Shown in pieces: positions 1 to 9,438 of a stretch of DNA of 64,000 nt (positions within the stretch are counted from its first letter, which is position 1; the number at the start of each line of letters is the position of its first letter). The position numbers were made by a program, and so were the translations under genes. The stretch is from positions 496,001 through 560,000 of the forward strand of contig NZ_JBEPSD010000003.1 in assembly GCF_040548735.1 (NCBI RefSeq). The letters run 5' to 3'. The DNA is from Rhodanobacter soli (GTDB lineage Bacteria > Pseudomonadota > Gammaproteobacteria > Xanthomonadales > Rhodanobacteraceae). The notes under the pieces are model-generated. The model had not been told where the DNA came from. It did no database searches and worked only from the letters and a program-made list of their open reading frames with translations.

Positions 1-1
1 C

Positions 2-1018
2 CAGCGCAACATCACCACGGCCAACGCGCGGCTGGGACTGGAGGACCAGACCCTGTCCAACATCAGCGGTGTGCTGGGTCGCGTGCGCACGCTGCTGCTG
101 CAGGCCGCCAACGGCTCGCAGACCGACGAGACCCGCGGCGACATCGCCGCCGAGATGGTGCAGTTGCGCCAGCAGTTGCTCGGCCAGGCCAACAGCAAGG
201 ACGGCCAGGGCGACTACATCTTCGCGGGCAACCGTACCGGTACCGCGCCGTTCGCTTCGCAGAACGGCGTGAGCTACCTGGGCGACGACGGCCAGCGCAT
301 GGTGGCCGCCGGCCCCGGCCTGCAGGTGGCCACCGGCGATCCGGGCAGTGCGGTGTTCGCGGACATTCCCACCGGCAACGGCAAGTTCGCGATCAGCGCC
401 GGCGCGGTGAATACGGGCAGCGCGGTGGCCGGTGCCAGCAGCGTCAGCGATCCCAACGCGAATCCTTCGGCGTGGGACGGCGGCGACTACAGCATCGTGT
501 TCACCGCCGCCGATGCGTATGAAGTGCGCGACGGCACCGGCACGGTGCTGGACAGCGGCAGCTACGACGCAAGCAGCGGCGGCAGCATCACCTTCCGTGG
601 CGCGCAGGTGGCATTCAGCGGCGTGCCCGACGCCGGCGACACATTCTCGCTGGGAGCGTCCGCCAAACAGGACGTGTTCACCACGCTGGACAACATCATC
701 AACACGCTGCGCCAGCCCAACGGCGGCGGTGCCGACATGCAGAACGGCATCAACACGCAGTTCGCGAATCTCGACCAGGCGATCGACACGATCACGCGCA
801 CGCGCGGCATGGTCGGCGCGCGCATGAACGCGCTCGATCAGCAGAGCGGACTCAACGATGACCTGACCCTGCAGTACAAGAGCGCGCTGTCGGACGTGCA
901 GGATCTGAACTACTACGACGCGATCAGCCAGCTCGGTGCGCAGACCACGGCGCTGCAGGCGGCACAGCAGACATTCACCAAGATCCAGGGTTCAAAATTG
1001 TTCGATTATTTGCGTTGA
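2..1018 (+). CDS. flgL: Flagellar hook-filament junction protein FlgL (HAP3), 5' truncated by window edge
   Basis: The reading frame is open from base 2, so the start codon lies outside the window; the visible part is 338 codons. FlgL (HAP3) joins the hook to the filament and is exported by the flagellar type III system. The first visible residues read QRNITTANARLGLEDQTLSN, the flagellin-family N-terminal helix region. The C-terminal helix (DLNYYDAISQLGAQTTALQA, then QQTFTKIQGSKLFDYLR at the end) is typical of FlgL, and the middle is a variable Gly/Ser/Asp-rich domain. It lies directly upstream of fliC, as expected if flgK-flgL precede it outside the window. Family assignment is secure; total length cannot be given. 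Confidence 0.93.
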   Translation, partial: QRNITTANARLGLEDQTLSNISGVLGRVRTLLLQAANGSQTDETRGDIAAEMVQLRQQLLGQANSKDGQGDYIFAGNRTGTAPFASQNGVSYLGDDGQRMVAAGPGLQVATGDPGSAVFADIPTGNGKFAISAGAVNTGSAVAGASSVSDPNANPSAWDGGDYSIVFTAADAYEVRDGTGTVLDSGSYDASSGGSITFRGAQVAFSGVPDAGDTFSLGASAKQDVFTTLDNIINTLRQPNGGGADMQNGINTQFANLDQAIDTITRTRGMVGARMNALDQQSGLNDDLTLQYKSALSDVQDLNYYDAISQLGAQTTALQAAQQTFTKIQGSKLFDYLR

Positions 1019-1024
1019 CAAGGC

Positions 1025-1051
1025 TCAAGTTTCGGTGTTGTGGGTCGAAAC
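1025..1051 (+). promoter_or_regulatory. Sigma-28 (FliA) promoter of fliC
   Basis: TCAAGTTT (1025-1032), an 11-nt spacer, then GTCGAAAC (1044-1051). This closely matches the FliA consensus TAAAGTTT-N11-GCCGATAA, with the right spacing and the conserved CGA core. It lies about 95 bp upstream of the flagellin start codon, where a class-late promoter is expected. The fliA gene itself is at 24765-25493. Called from the sequence; no transcript data. Confidence 0.82.
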
Positions 1052-1101
1052 AGTTCACAAGGCGGATGCATTCAATGGTGAATCCCCGCCGGATTGTCTG
1101 A

Positions 1102-1118
1102 GCCGACCTCAAGTCGGC
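1102..1118 (+). other. Hairpin in the fliC leader
   Basis: GCCGAC, loop CTCAA, GTCGGC: a perfect 6-bp stem between the sigma-28 promoter and the flagellin ribosome binding site (GGAG, 1134-1137). There is no T-run after it, so it is not a terminator. It may stabilise the flagellin mRNA or mark a regulatory leader; this is inference. Confidence 0.45.
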
Positions 1119-1144
1119 ACACCACCCCGATTCGGAGAATTCCC

Positions 1145-2611
1145 ATGGTCATGAGCGTCATCACCAACATCAGCTCGCTGAATGCCCAGAAAAACCTGGC
1201 GACGTCACAGAGCAAGCTGGCCACCGCGATCTCGCGCCTCTCCTCTGGCATGCGCATCAACAGCGCCAAGGACGATGCTGCCGGTCTCGCCATTTCCACT
1301 CGCTTCACCACCCAGATCAACGGCCTCAACCAGGCCGTCAGCAACGCCAATGACGGCATCTCTCTGGCGCAGACCACCGAGTCGGCGCTGAACGAGGTGA
1401 CCAACAACATGCAGCGCATCCGCACGCTGGCGGTGCAGTCGGCCAACGCCACCAACTCCGACAGCGACCGCGCCGCGCTCGATGCCGAAGTGCAGCAGCG
1501 TCTGTCGGAAATCACCCGTATCTCCCAGCAGACCACGTTCAACGGCCGCCACGTGCTCGACGGCACCTTCGGCAGCGCCGCGTTCCAGATCGGTGCGAAC
1601 GTCGGCGAGACGATCTCGGTGAACCTGAGCCAGGGCGCCGGCGCCAAGCAGGTCGGTCAGATGGCCACCTCGGCGACCGGCGACATCAGCAGCCTGTTCA
1701 CTTCCGGCGGCAGCGCCGCAACCGCGTCGGTGGCCACGGCCACGGGCGTTGCGGGCTTTGACTACAGCGGCGCTGGATCCAAGAGCTTCAGCGTCGATGG
1801 CACCGCGGTTGTCCTGAATACGGCCGAGACCGACCAGGCGACCCTGGTGGCTGACGTGCAGAGCCAGTTGGATGCGGGCACCGGCGGTGCCGGTGTCTAC
1901 ACGGTCGCCGCCAGCGGCGCCACCGGCTTCACCATCACCACCACGGCCACGGGCGCCAGCAGCGCGATGACCATCGGCGGCACCGATGCAGCGTTCATCA
2001 CCGGCAACGTTGCCGGCGCGGATGCCGTCGCCGGTACCGCGTCCGACCTGGTCCTCGCCACTGGCGACCTGACCATCGACGGCACGGACATGGCGGGCAG
2101 CTACAAGGACGCTCAGAGCCTCGTCGATGCGATCAACAGCAAGGGCATTGCCGGCGTCTCCGCCTACTACGACAGCAGCAGCAAGGAAATGCATCTGAAC
2201 GCGCAGGCCGCGCTGACCGTGGACGGCACCAAGGCCGGTGCGGGCGCGGGCAACCTGGGCTTCTCCGGTGCCGGCGCCACCGCCATTGCCACCGGCGGTG
2301 ATCTGGCCAGCAGCAACGTGAAGACCGTGAGCGGCGCGAACGACACCATCAGCCGCATCGATGCCGCCTTGGGCACCATCAGCTCCATGCGCAGTGACCT
2401 CGGCGCGGTGCAGAACCGCTTCGATTCCACCATCGCCAACCTGCAGACCATCTCGCAGAACCTCAGCTCGTCGCGCAGCCAGATCCAGGATGCCGACTTC
2501 GCCGCGGAGACCGCGAACATGTCCAGCGCGAACATCCTGCAACAGGCCGGCGTCTCGGTGCTGGCGCAGGCCAACGCTTCCACCCAGAGCGTGCTCAAGC
2601 TGCTGCAGTAA
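1145..2611 (+). CDS. fliC: Flagellin FliC
   Basis: 488-residue flagellin, the filament subunit exported through the flagellar type III apparatus. The N-terminus (MVMSVITNISSLNAQKNLAT) and C-terminus (SSANILQQAGVSVLAQANAS, ending LKLLQ) are classical D0/D1 coiled-coil segments. The centre, about residues 180-390, is an Ala/Gly/Thr/Ser-rich surface domain with flagellin-insert-like repeats. Start chosen at 1145: GGAG at 1134-1137 lies 7 nt before it, while the upstream in-frame ATG at 1094 has no good Shine-Dalgarno and would precede the conserved N-terminus. Met3 at 1151 is a less well spaced alternative. Preceded by a sigma-28 promoter and followed by a strong hairpin. It is the only flagellin gene in the window. 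Confidence 0.97.
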   Translation: MVMSVITNISSLNAQKNLATSQSKLATAISRLSSGMRINSAKDDAAGLAISTRFTTQINGLNQAVSNANDGISLAQTTESALNEVTNNMQRIRTLAVQSANATNSDSDRAALDAEVQQRLSEITRISQQTTFNGRHVLDGTFGSAAFQIGANVGETISVNLSQGAGAKQVGQMATSATGDISSLFTSGGSAATASVATATGVAGFDYSGAGSKSFSVDGTAVVLNTAETDQATLVADVQSQLDAGTGGAGVYTVAASGATGFTITTTATGASSAMTIGGTDAAFITGNVAGADAVAGTASDLVLATGDLTIDGTDMAGSYKDAQSLVDAINSKGIAGVSAYYDSSSKEMHLNAQAALTVDGTKAGAGAGNLGFSGAGATAIATGGDLASSNVKTVSGANDTISRIDAALGTISSMRSDLGAVQNRFDSTIANLQTISQNLSSSRSQIQDADFAAETANMSSANILQQAGVSVLAQANASTQSVLKLLQ

Positions 2612-2620
2612 CTTGCCACC

Positions 2621-2654
2621 GGAACGGCCGCGGATGTCCGCGGCCGTTCCATTT
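2621..2654 (+). terminator. Hairpin terminator after fliC
   Basis: A perfect 14-bp inverted repeat, GGAACGGCCGCGGA (2621-2634), with a TG loop and its exact complement (2637-2650), followed by ATTT. It begins 10 nt after the fliC stop codon. The T-tract is short, so some read-through into fliD is plausible. Confidence 0.8.
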
Positions 2655-2674
2655 GAAACCAGGAAAGCCCGATC

Positions 2675-4069
2675 ATGGCGATTACCGTCAATTCCACGAC
2701 ACCCACCACGGGCCTGTTGACCTCGATGGGCGTCGGATCGGGCCTCGATGTGGCCACCCTGGTCAACCAGCTGGTGGCGGCCAAGAAGACTCCCCAGCAG
2801 AACCAGATCACCAGTCAGGCCGCTTCCGCCAACACCCAGCTTTCGGCCCTGGGCCAGATCAACGCCGCGCTTTCCGCGCTGCAGTCGGCCATGGCCTCGA
2901 TCAGCGACGGCAGTGCGTTCAGCGCGCACAGTGTCACCAGCAGCGATACCGACGTATTGAATGCCACCGCCACCGGCAATGCCGTGGCCGGCAGCTACAA
3001 GATCGAAGTGACCCAATTGGCCAGCGCCCTCAAGGCGTCCTCCGGCGCGTTCACCGACAGCAGCACCCAGATCGGCACGGGTACCCTCACCATCACGGTG
3101 GGCGGGCAAGCCATGAATCTTTCCATCGATGGCAGCAATGGTTCGCTGGCATCGATCCGCGACGCGATCAACAAGGCCAGCGACAATCCCGGCGTCAGCG
3201 CCACCATCGTCAACGGCACCGACGGCGCACACCTGGTGCTGAGCGGCACCCGCACCGGCGCGGCCAACGGCTTCACGGTGTCGAGCAGCGGTGGCGACGG
3301 CGGTCTTGCCGCGCTCAACTATGATCCGGCGGCCTCCAGCGGCAACGGGCTGAGCGTGATCAATGCGGCCAGCGACGCGCTCTACACCATCGACGGCCTG
3401 GCGGCGAACAGCGCCGGCAACAGCGTCAGCACGGCCATCGACGGCCTCACCCTCAACCTGTCCACGTTGGGTACCAGCACGGTCAGCGTGGCCGATGACC
3501 CGTCCAAGGCCACCAGCGCGCTGACCAACCTGGTCAATACCTACAACAGCTTCGTCGGCATCTATCAGAACCTGACCAAATACGATGCGACGAGCAAGGT
3601 CGCCGGCGCGATGATCGGCGACGCCACGCTCAACGGCATCAACAGCACCTTGTCGCGGATCATCGGCGGCAGCGCCAACGGCGCCACGCTGTCCTCGATC
3701 GGCATTTCGTTGCAGGTGGACGGCACCCTGAAGCTCGACAACGACAAGCTTTCCGCCGCACTCGGCGATGGCGGCAAGCAGGTCAGCGACCTGTTCGGCG
3801 GCGACAACGGCTTCTCCGCCCAACTGGGCGCGCAGCTGACCCAATGGGTGGGTGACGGCGGCGTGCTGGCCGGCCGCACCGACAGCATCAGCCAGCAGCT
3901 GAAGGACCTGGGTGACCAGCAGACCGCGCTGGACGCCCGCATGGACAGCCTCACCGCGCGCTACCAGGCGCAGTTCACCGCGCTCGACACGCTGATGTCC
4001 AAGCTCAACAGCACCAGCAGTTATCTGCAGCAGCAGTTCGACGTGCTCACCAACGCCAACAAGAAGTAG
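2675..4069 (+). CDS. fliD: Flagellar filament cap protein FliD (HAP2)
   Basis: 464 residues. FliD forms the cap under which flagellin monomers polymerise at the filament tip. The N-terminal family signature is clear (GLLTSMGVGSGLDVATLVNQ, about residues 13-32), as are the FliD_N region and the C-terminal helical FliD_C region ending STSSYLQQQFDVLTNANKK. The ribosome site AGGAAAG lies about 8 nt before the ATG. It follows the fliC terminator and precedes fliS-fliT, the usual fliC-D-S-T order. No separate promoter was recognised in the 63-bp gap. Confidence 0.96.
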   Translation: MAITVNSTTPTTGLLTSMGVGSGLDVATLVNQLVAAKKTPQQNQITSQAASANTQLSALGQINAALSALQSAMASISDGSAFSAHSVTSSDTDVLNATATGNAVAGSYKIEVTQLASALKASSGAFTDSSTQIGTGTLTITVGGQAMNLSIDGSNGSLASIRDAINKASDNPGVSATIVNGTDGAHLVLSGTRTGAANGFTVSSSGGDGGLAALNYDPAASSGNGLSVINAASDALYTIDGLAANSAGNSVSTAIDGLTLNLSTLGTSTVSVADDPSKATSALTNLVNTYNSFVGIYQNLTKYDATSKVAGAMIGDATLNGINSTLSRIIGGSANGATLSSIGISLQVDGTLKLDNDKLSAALGDGGKQVSDLFGGDNGFSAQLGAQLTQWVGDGGVLAGRTDSISQQLKDLGDQQTALDARMDSLTARYQAQFTALDTLMSKLNSTSSYLQQQFDVLTNANKK

Positions 4070-4100
4070 TTCTCAGGGATACCAGCAGGAGGATATGGTC

Positions 4101-4508
4101 ATGGCATTCGGCTACGGCGCAGGCGCCTATCAACAAGTTCGCTCGCATGGCGGCGTGGAGTCGGCGGACCCGCACGGCCTGATCACGCTGCTGATGGACG
4201 GTGCGCTGGAGCGGCTGGTGAAGGCCCGTGCGCACATGGTCCGTGGCGAAGTCGCCGCCAAGGGTGAAGCGATCTCGCGCTGCATCGAGATCCTCGGCGG
4301 ATTGCGCGGGAGCCTCGATCCCAAGGCCGACCCCGTGCTGGTCGAGCGGCTGGATTCGCTGTACGACTACATGAGCCGCCGCCTGCTGCAGGCCAACCTG
4401 CGCGACGATGCCGCCCTGATCGACGAGGTCAGCAACCTGCTGCAACCCATCCGCGACAGCTGGGTGAAGGTTGCCCCTGCTGCAGCCCAGCCTGCGGTCA
4501 GCGCGTGA
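4101..4508 (+). CDS. fliS: Flagellin-specific export chaperone FliS
   Basis: 135 residues. FliS binds the disordered C-terminus of flagellin in the cytoplasm and prevents premature polymerisation. The YQQV motif near the start (GAYQQVRSHGGVESADPHGL) and the following helix (LITLLMDGALERLVKARAHM) are family hallmarks. Two in-frame ATGs exist, 4095 and 4101. The Shine-Dalgarno GGAGG (4088-4092) is 8 nt from 4101 but only 2 nt from 4095, so 4101 is preferred. The stop overlaps the GTG start of fliT (GTGA), suggesting translational coupling. Confidence 0.94.
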   Translation: MAFGYGAGAYQQVRSHGGVESADPHGLITLLMDGALERLVKARAHMVRGEVAAKGEAISRCIEILGGLRGSLDPKADPVLVERLDSLYDYMSRRLLQANLRDDAALIDEVSNLLQPIRDSWVKVAPAAAQPAVSA

Positions 4509-4789
4509 GCATGGACATCCTGGAACACGCATTGCAGCTGACCCGCAGCATGCTGGACGCGGCACGCGCGCAGGAATGGTCCCGCCTGATCGAACTGGAG
4601 GTCGAGCGCGAACCGTTGCTGTTGCGCCGGCACGCATCCGACCCGGCCACCCTCGCACAGCTGGGCGAGATTCTGGCGTACGATCGCGAGCTGCAGGCGA
4701 TCGTCGGCGGCGCACGGGATTCGGCAGCCGAACAGTGGCAGCGGGAAACCGGTCGCGCCCGCGCGATCGCCGCCTACGCCCAGCCATGA
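4505..4789 (+). CDS. fliT: FliT-like flagellar protein
   Basis: 94 residues, all helical, starting at GTG 4505 inside the fliS stop (4-bp overlap); ATG 4511 is the alternative start. The position immediately after fliS, small size, and heptad-like pattern with many Glu/Arg/Leu (ARAQEWSRLIELEVEREPLL) fit the FliT family, the export chaperone for FliD. Sequence conservation in FliT is low, so the call relies partly on context. It is followed after 78 bp by the PilZ gene. Confidence 0.7.
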   Translation: MSMDILEHALQLTRSMLDAARAQEWSRLIELEVEREPLLLRRHASDPATLAQLGEILAYDRELQAIVGGARDSAAEQWQRETGRARAIAAYAQP

Positions 4790-4867
4790 CAGGCCGCGGC
4801 TGCTGATCTTCATCTCCGAAGCCGCCGGCGTGGCGGTCTCGGCATCACCGCGTCGCGGAGCCGCGCC

Positions 4868-5467
4868 ATGACCTCAGACAGCATGACTCCGGGCAGTACG
4901 ATCCCAGGCAGCCTGGCCCCCGGCGGCTGGGACGATTTCGAGCAACGGGTCAGCTGCGAAGAGAGCCTACACGCCGACTGCGAGCCGCTTGCCTGGCCGC
5001 CGTCGCACGCACAGCTGCAGCAGCTTTCCGAGCGCAACGCCAACACGTTGGCGGCCATCGCCGCGCTGGAGGAGCGCCGTGCCGATACCGGCGAGGACGA
5101 CAGCCCGCTGATGCAGGAAGTGCTGCGCATGGACGCCAAGCTCAACGTGCTCGTGGAAATCGTCAACAACCTGCTGGTACCCGGCAGCGTGCTGCCGCCG
5201 CGGCAACTGCTGCGCTTCAATGCGCTCGGCGCGATCCTGCCTGCGGGCCTGGCGCCGGCCGATGGCGGACTGTTGCTGCGCATCCGCTTCGATCTCTGCC
5301 GAAGCCTTCCGCTTGAACTCGCCGCGCGGGTGGAGCGTCAATTCGACGATGGTCGGGTGTTCGTGGTCTTTGCGCCGCTCGGCGATGCATTGGGTGACGC
5401 AATTGAGCGGCTGGTTTTCCGCCATCACCGACGCAAAGTGGCAGGGTCGCGTCAGCCGCTTGGTTGA
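4868..5467 (+). CDS. Atypical PilZ-domain protein (tPilZ type)
   Basis: 199 residues. The N-terminal two-thirds is acidic and helical with a central predicted coiled coil (about 45-100). The C-terminal part contains PilZ-like beta strands (LLRFNALGAILPAGLAPADG; FVVFAPLGDALGDAIERLVF). The RxxxR and (D/N)xSxxG residues that bind cyclic di-GMP in canonical PilZ domains are not visible. This matches the atypical, tetramer-forming PilZ type described in Xanthomonas beside fliS/fliT and fleQ. GGAG at 4857-4860 lies 7 nt before the ATG. A role in motility is inferred from position; cyclic di-GMP binding should not be assumed. Confidence 0.72.
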   Translation: MTSDSMTPGSTIPGSLAPGGWDDFEQRVSCEESLHADCEPLAWPPSHAQLQQLSERNANTLAAIAALEERRADTGEDDSPLMQEVLRMDAKLNVLVEIVNNLLVPGSVLPPRQLLRFNALGAILPAGLAPADGGLLLRIRFDLCRSLPLELAARVERQFDDGRVFVVFAPLGDALGDAIERLVFRHHRRKVAGSRQPLG

Positions 5468-5618
5468 GGCGCGATTTGGTCCACAAGTCAGATGTGATGC
5501 AGTTCGCAATTACGCAACCCGGTTGCCAGTTCCCTGGACGCCGGTCACACCTGGCACGCGCGCAGGGTCACGCTGCGGATATCCGGTAAACGGTTCATGT
5601 TTCATGCAGTTACAGGAC

Positions 5619-5642
5619 ACGCCGGCGCATGTTCGCCGGCGT
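5619..5642 (+). terminator. Hairpin downstream of the PilZ gene
   Basis: ACGCCGGCG, loop CATGTT, CGCCGGCGT: a perfect 9-bp stem about 150 nt after the PilZ stop. A loose T-rich stretch (TCTGCTTTT) follows about 8 nt later. It probably separates fliCDST-PilZ transcription from fleQ; termination is inferred. Confidence 0.45.
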
Positions 5643-5675
5643 GGCAGCGTCTGCTTTTCCGACAGGTGACGTTTT

Positions 5676-5689
5676 GCCGTCGCGACGGC
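5676..5689. promoter_or_regulatory. 14-bp palindrome upstream of fleQ
   Basis: GCCGTCGCGACGGC is a perfect 14-bp palindrome in the fleQ upstream region, 127 bp before the start codon, followed by CTGAAAAATTGG. A dyad of this kind could be an operator for the flagellar master regulator. No known regulator motif was recognised. Confidence 0.35.
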
Positions 5690-5815
5690 CTGAAAAATTG
5701 GCCTCCTTATTGCTCATGGTTCATCAGGCCGGCAACGGAAACCCGGCATCGATGAAAAAGCGGTTCCAACGGAAGCATGGGGCCGCCAAACAAGCAGTGT
5801 GGTAAGGAGAAAGCG

Positions 5816-7240
<1,425 letters not shown>

Positions 7241-7284
7241 CGCCGGCAATGGCGATGCCGGGAAGGGGGCGCCGGATCAGCACG

Positions 7285-7300
7285 TGGCACGGCTCGTGCT
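7285..7300 (+). promoter_or_regulatory. Sigma-54 promoter of the fliE operon
   Basis: TGGCACGGCTCGTGCT carries GG at -24 and GC at -12 with the correct 10-nt gap between them, and differs from TGGCACG-N4-TTGCT at one position. It lies 60 bp before the preferred fliE start, 44 bp after fleQ. FleQ is the expected activator. Confidence 0.88.
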
Positions 7301-7360
7301 TTTGTCCCTGGTAAACCCGTCACGCGCCGGGATTCCGTCATGAGTCAGGGGTCAATCGAC

Positions 7361-7687
7361 ATGAGCACCATCGACGTCAACAACCTGCTTTCCCAGATGC
7401 GTCAGATGACGGCGCAAGTGCGCCCGCCGGAAACCGCATTCAAGCCGGCGCCCGTCGGCGGGCAAGCCGATTTTTCCGACGTTCTCAAACAATCCATTTC
7501 CGCCGTGGGCCGCAGCCAGATGGAAGCCGGCCGCATGGCCGCGAGTTTCGAACGCGGCGATCCCGGTGCAGACCTCGGTCGCACGATGATCGCGGTGCAG
7601 AAGGCCGACCTCTCGCTGCGCACCATGGTCGAGGTGCGCAACAAGCTGGTCGATGCGTACAAGGAAATCATGAACATGCCGGTCTGA
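7361..7687 (+). CDS. fliE: Flagellar hook-basal body protein FliE
   Basis: 108 residues from the preferred start. FliE links the MS ring to the proximal rod and is an early export substrate. The C-terminal family pattern is clear: DLGRTMIAVQKADLSLRTMV followed by EVRNKLVDAYKEIMNMPV. Start: ATG 7361 has AGGGG at 7347-7351, 9 nt upstream, and gives a typical length; ATG 7340 (115 residues, weak GGGA) is the alternative. First gene of fliEFGHIJK, downstream of a sigma-54 promoter. Confidence 0.92.
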   Translation: MSTIDVNNLLSQMRQMTAQVRPPETAFKPAPVGGQADFSDVLKQSISAVGRSQMEAGRMAASFERGDPGADLGRTMIAVQKADLSLRTMVEVRNKLVDAYKEIMNMPV

Positions 7688-7734
7688 CGCGCACGCGTCG
7701 ATCCGACTTCGCCCCCTAGCCCAAGAGCAGCACC

Positions 7735-9438
7735 ATGGCAGACAACGCCATCGCGACGACCGGAGACAACGGTTCGCGCCTGGACCCCTTCAAACAGCTC
7801 GCGCGCAACCCGGCGACGCGGCAGCTCGTGCTGCTGGTGGCGGTGGCTGCAGCCGTGGCGCTGGGCGTGGCCGTGGTGCTGTGGTCGCGCGGCCCGAACT
7901 ACGGGCTGCTGTATGCCGGCCTGGAACAGAAGGACGCCTCGGCGATCACGCAGGAATTGCAGGCGGGCAATACGCCTTACCAGCTGAGCAGCGACGGCTC
8001 GTCGATCATGGCGCCGGCCGCCGACCTGGCTGCCCTGCGACTGAAGCTGGCCGCGAAAGGCCTGCCCCAGGGCAGCGCGGCCAGCAGCGCGCTGCCGGCC
8101 ACCGACTCGCCGTTCGGCATGAGCGACCTGGCCGAGCGCACCCGCTACCAGCAACTGCTGGAAGCCGATCTGGGTGCAACCATCGGCGGACTGCAGTCGG
8201 TGCGCGCGGCGCGCGTGCACCTGGCGCTGCCGAAGCCCTCCGCGTTCATCCGCGACAACCGGGAAGCCAGCGCGTCGGTGCTGGTCACCCTGTATCCGGG
8301 CCGCCAGCTCGATGCTGGCCAGGTGGCGGCGATCGTGCACCTGGTGGCGGCCAGCGTGCCGAACCTGGAAGCGGGCCAGGTTTCCGTGATCGACCAGCAG
8401 GGCCAGTTGCTGACCACCGATCCGGAAAGCCCGGGAGCGATAGGCGACAACCGCCTGCGCATCGCCACGCGAATCGAGAACACCTACGCACAGCGCATCG
8501 AGGAGCTGTTGATGCCGCTGGTCGGCCCCGGCCGGGTGCATGCGCAGGTGCATGCCGACCTGGATTTCAGCCGGACCGAGAAAGCCACCGAGACGTTCGG
8601 CCACGAACATCCGGCGCTGCGCAGCGAGCAGACCAGCAGCGAGCAGCACGGCGCGGAGGCCGCTGTCGGTGGCGTGCCCGGCGCGCTCAGCAACCAGCCG
8701 CCGACCATGGTCGCGCAACCCACGGCGGCCAAGCCGGACGCCGGCAAGACGGCGGCCGCGACGGCCACGGCGGCGGCCGCCAGCCCGGGCGAGAGCTCCA
8801 GCAGCGCCACCCGCAACTACGAGCTCGATCGCACCATCAGCCATGTCAGCGATCCGGCCGGGCGGCTGGCCCGGCTTACCGTGGCGGTGGTGCTGGACGA
8901 CAAACTGGTCAGTCCCGACAAGCCGGGCGATCCGGCCGACGATGCGGCGGCAGCGCCCAAGGCCGTGCCGTTCAGTGCGCAGGAGCTGCAGCACCTGACC
9001 GACCTGACCAAGAACGCCGTGGGCTTCGATGCGGCCCGCGGCGACAGCGTCAGCGTGGTCAACCAGGCATTCCAGCGCGGCCCGGCGCTCGATGCGTTGC
9101 CCGAAACCCCGCTGTGGGGACGACCGGGCGTGATGGACCTGATCAAGCAGGGGATCGGCGTGCTGATCGCGCTGCTGGTGGCGTTCGGCCTGCTGCGCCC
9201 GCTGCTGAAGGGATTGCTGCGCGGCGAAACGGCGGCGCGCGCGCTGCCGTCGCCGATGCCGCAGATCTCGGTGCGCGTCGACGACGATCCGGCAGCCAAC
9301 GAGCCGGCCCGACTGAGCGGTGTCATACCGACGCTCTCGTATGAACAACGCGTCGGCCAGGCACGGCGGATGGTCGGCGAAAACTCCAAACAGGTGGCGC
9401 AAGTCGTGAAGAACTGGGTGAGCGAAGATGGCAATTAA
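7735..9438 (+). CDS. fliF: Flagellar MS-ring protein FliF
   Basis: 567 residues. FliF forms the inner-membrane MS ring, the base of the motor and housing of the export gate. A first transmembrane helix lies near residues 31-50 (LVLLVAVAAAVALGVAVVLW), followed by periplasmic ring-building motifs (PNYGLLYAGLEQKDASAITQ; VRAARVHLALPKPSAFIRDN). An Ala/Pro-rich linker and a second transmembrane helix near 470-490 (IGVLIALLVAFGLLRPLL) come next. The cytoplasmic C-terminal tail that binds FliG ends VAQVVKNWVSEDGN. The stop overlaps fliG by 11 bp. Confidence 0.97.
   Translation: MADNAIATTGDNGSRLDPFKQLARNPATRQLVLLVAVAAAVALGVAVVLWSRGPNYGLLYAGLEQKDASAITQELQAGNTPYQLSSDGSSIMAPAADLAALRLKLAAKGLPQGSAASSALPATDSPFGMSDLAERTRYQQLLEADLGATIGGLQSVRAARVHLALPKPSAFIRDNREASASVLVTLYPGRQLDAGQVAAIVHLVAASVPNLEAGQVSVIDQQGQLLTTDPESPGAIGDNRLRIATRIENTYAQRIEELLMPLVGPGRVHAQVHADLDFSRTEKATETFGHEHPALRSEQTSSEQHGAEAAVGGVPGALSNQPPTMVAQPTAAKPDAGKTAAATATAAAASPGESSSSATRNYELDRTISHVSDPAGRLARLTVAVVLDDKLVSPDKPGDPADDAAAAPKAVPFSAQELQHLTDLTKNAVGFDAARGDSVSVVNQAFQRGPALDALPETPLWGRPGVMDLIKQGIGVLIALLVAFGLLRPLLKGLLRGETAARALPSPMPQISVRVDDDPAANEPARLSGVIPTLSYEQRVGQARRMVGENSKQVAQVVKNWVSEDGN

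Larger units (their letters stand above)
5468..5815 (+). other. Intergenic region upstream of fleQ
   Basis: 348 bp without a credible gene. It holds a 9-bp-stem hairpin (5619-5642), a 14-bp perfect palindrome (5676-5689) followed by an A-rich stretch, and the fleQ ribosome site. The fleQ promoter must lie here, but I could not assign a convincing -35/-10 pair or sigma-54 site. Confidence 0.7.

Noticed and set aside
1205-3844. 879-codon open frame on the minus strand opposite fliC and fliD
   Set aside because: It is antisense to two well-supported genes and rich in Gly, Ala, Arg, His and Gln without domain signatures. GC-rich codon bias on the plus strand keeps the complementary frame open.
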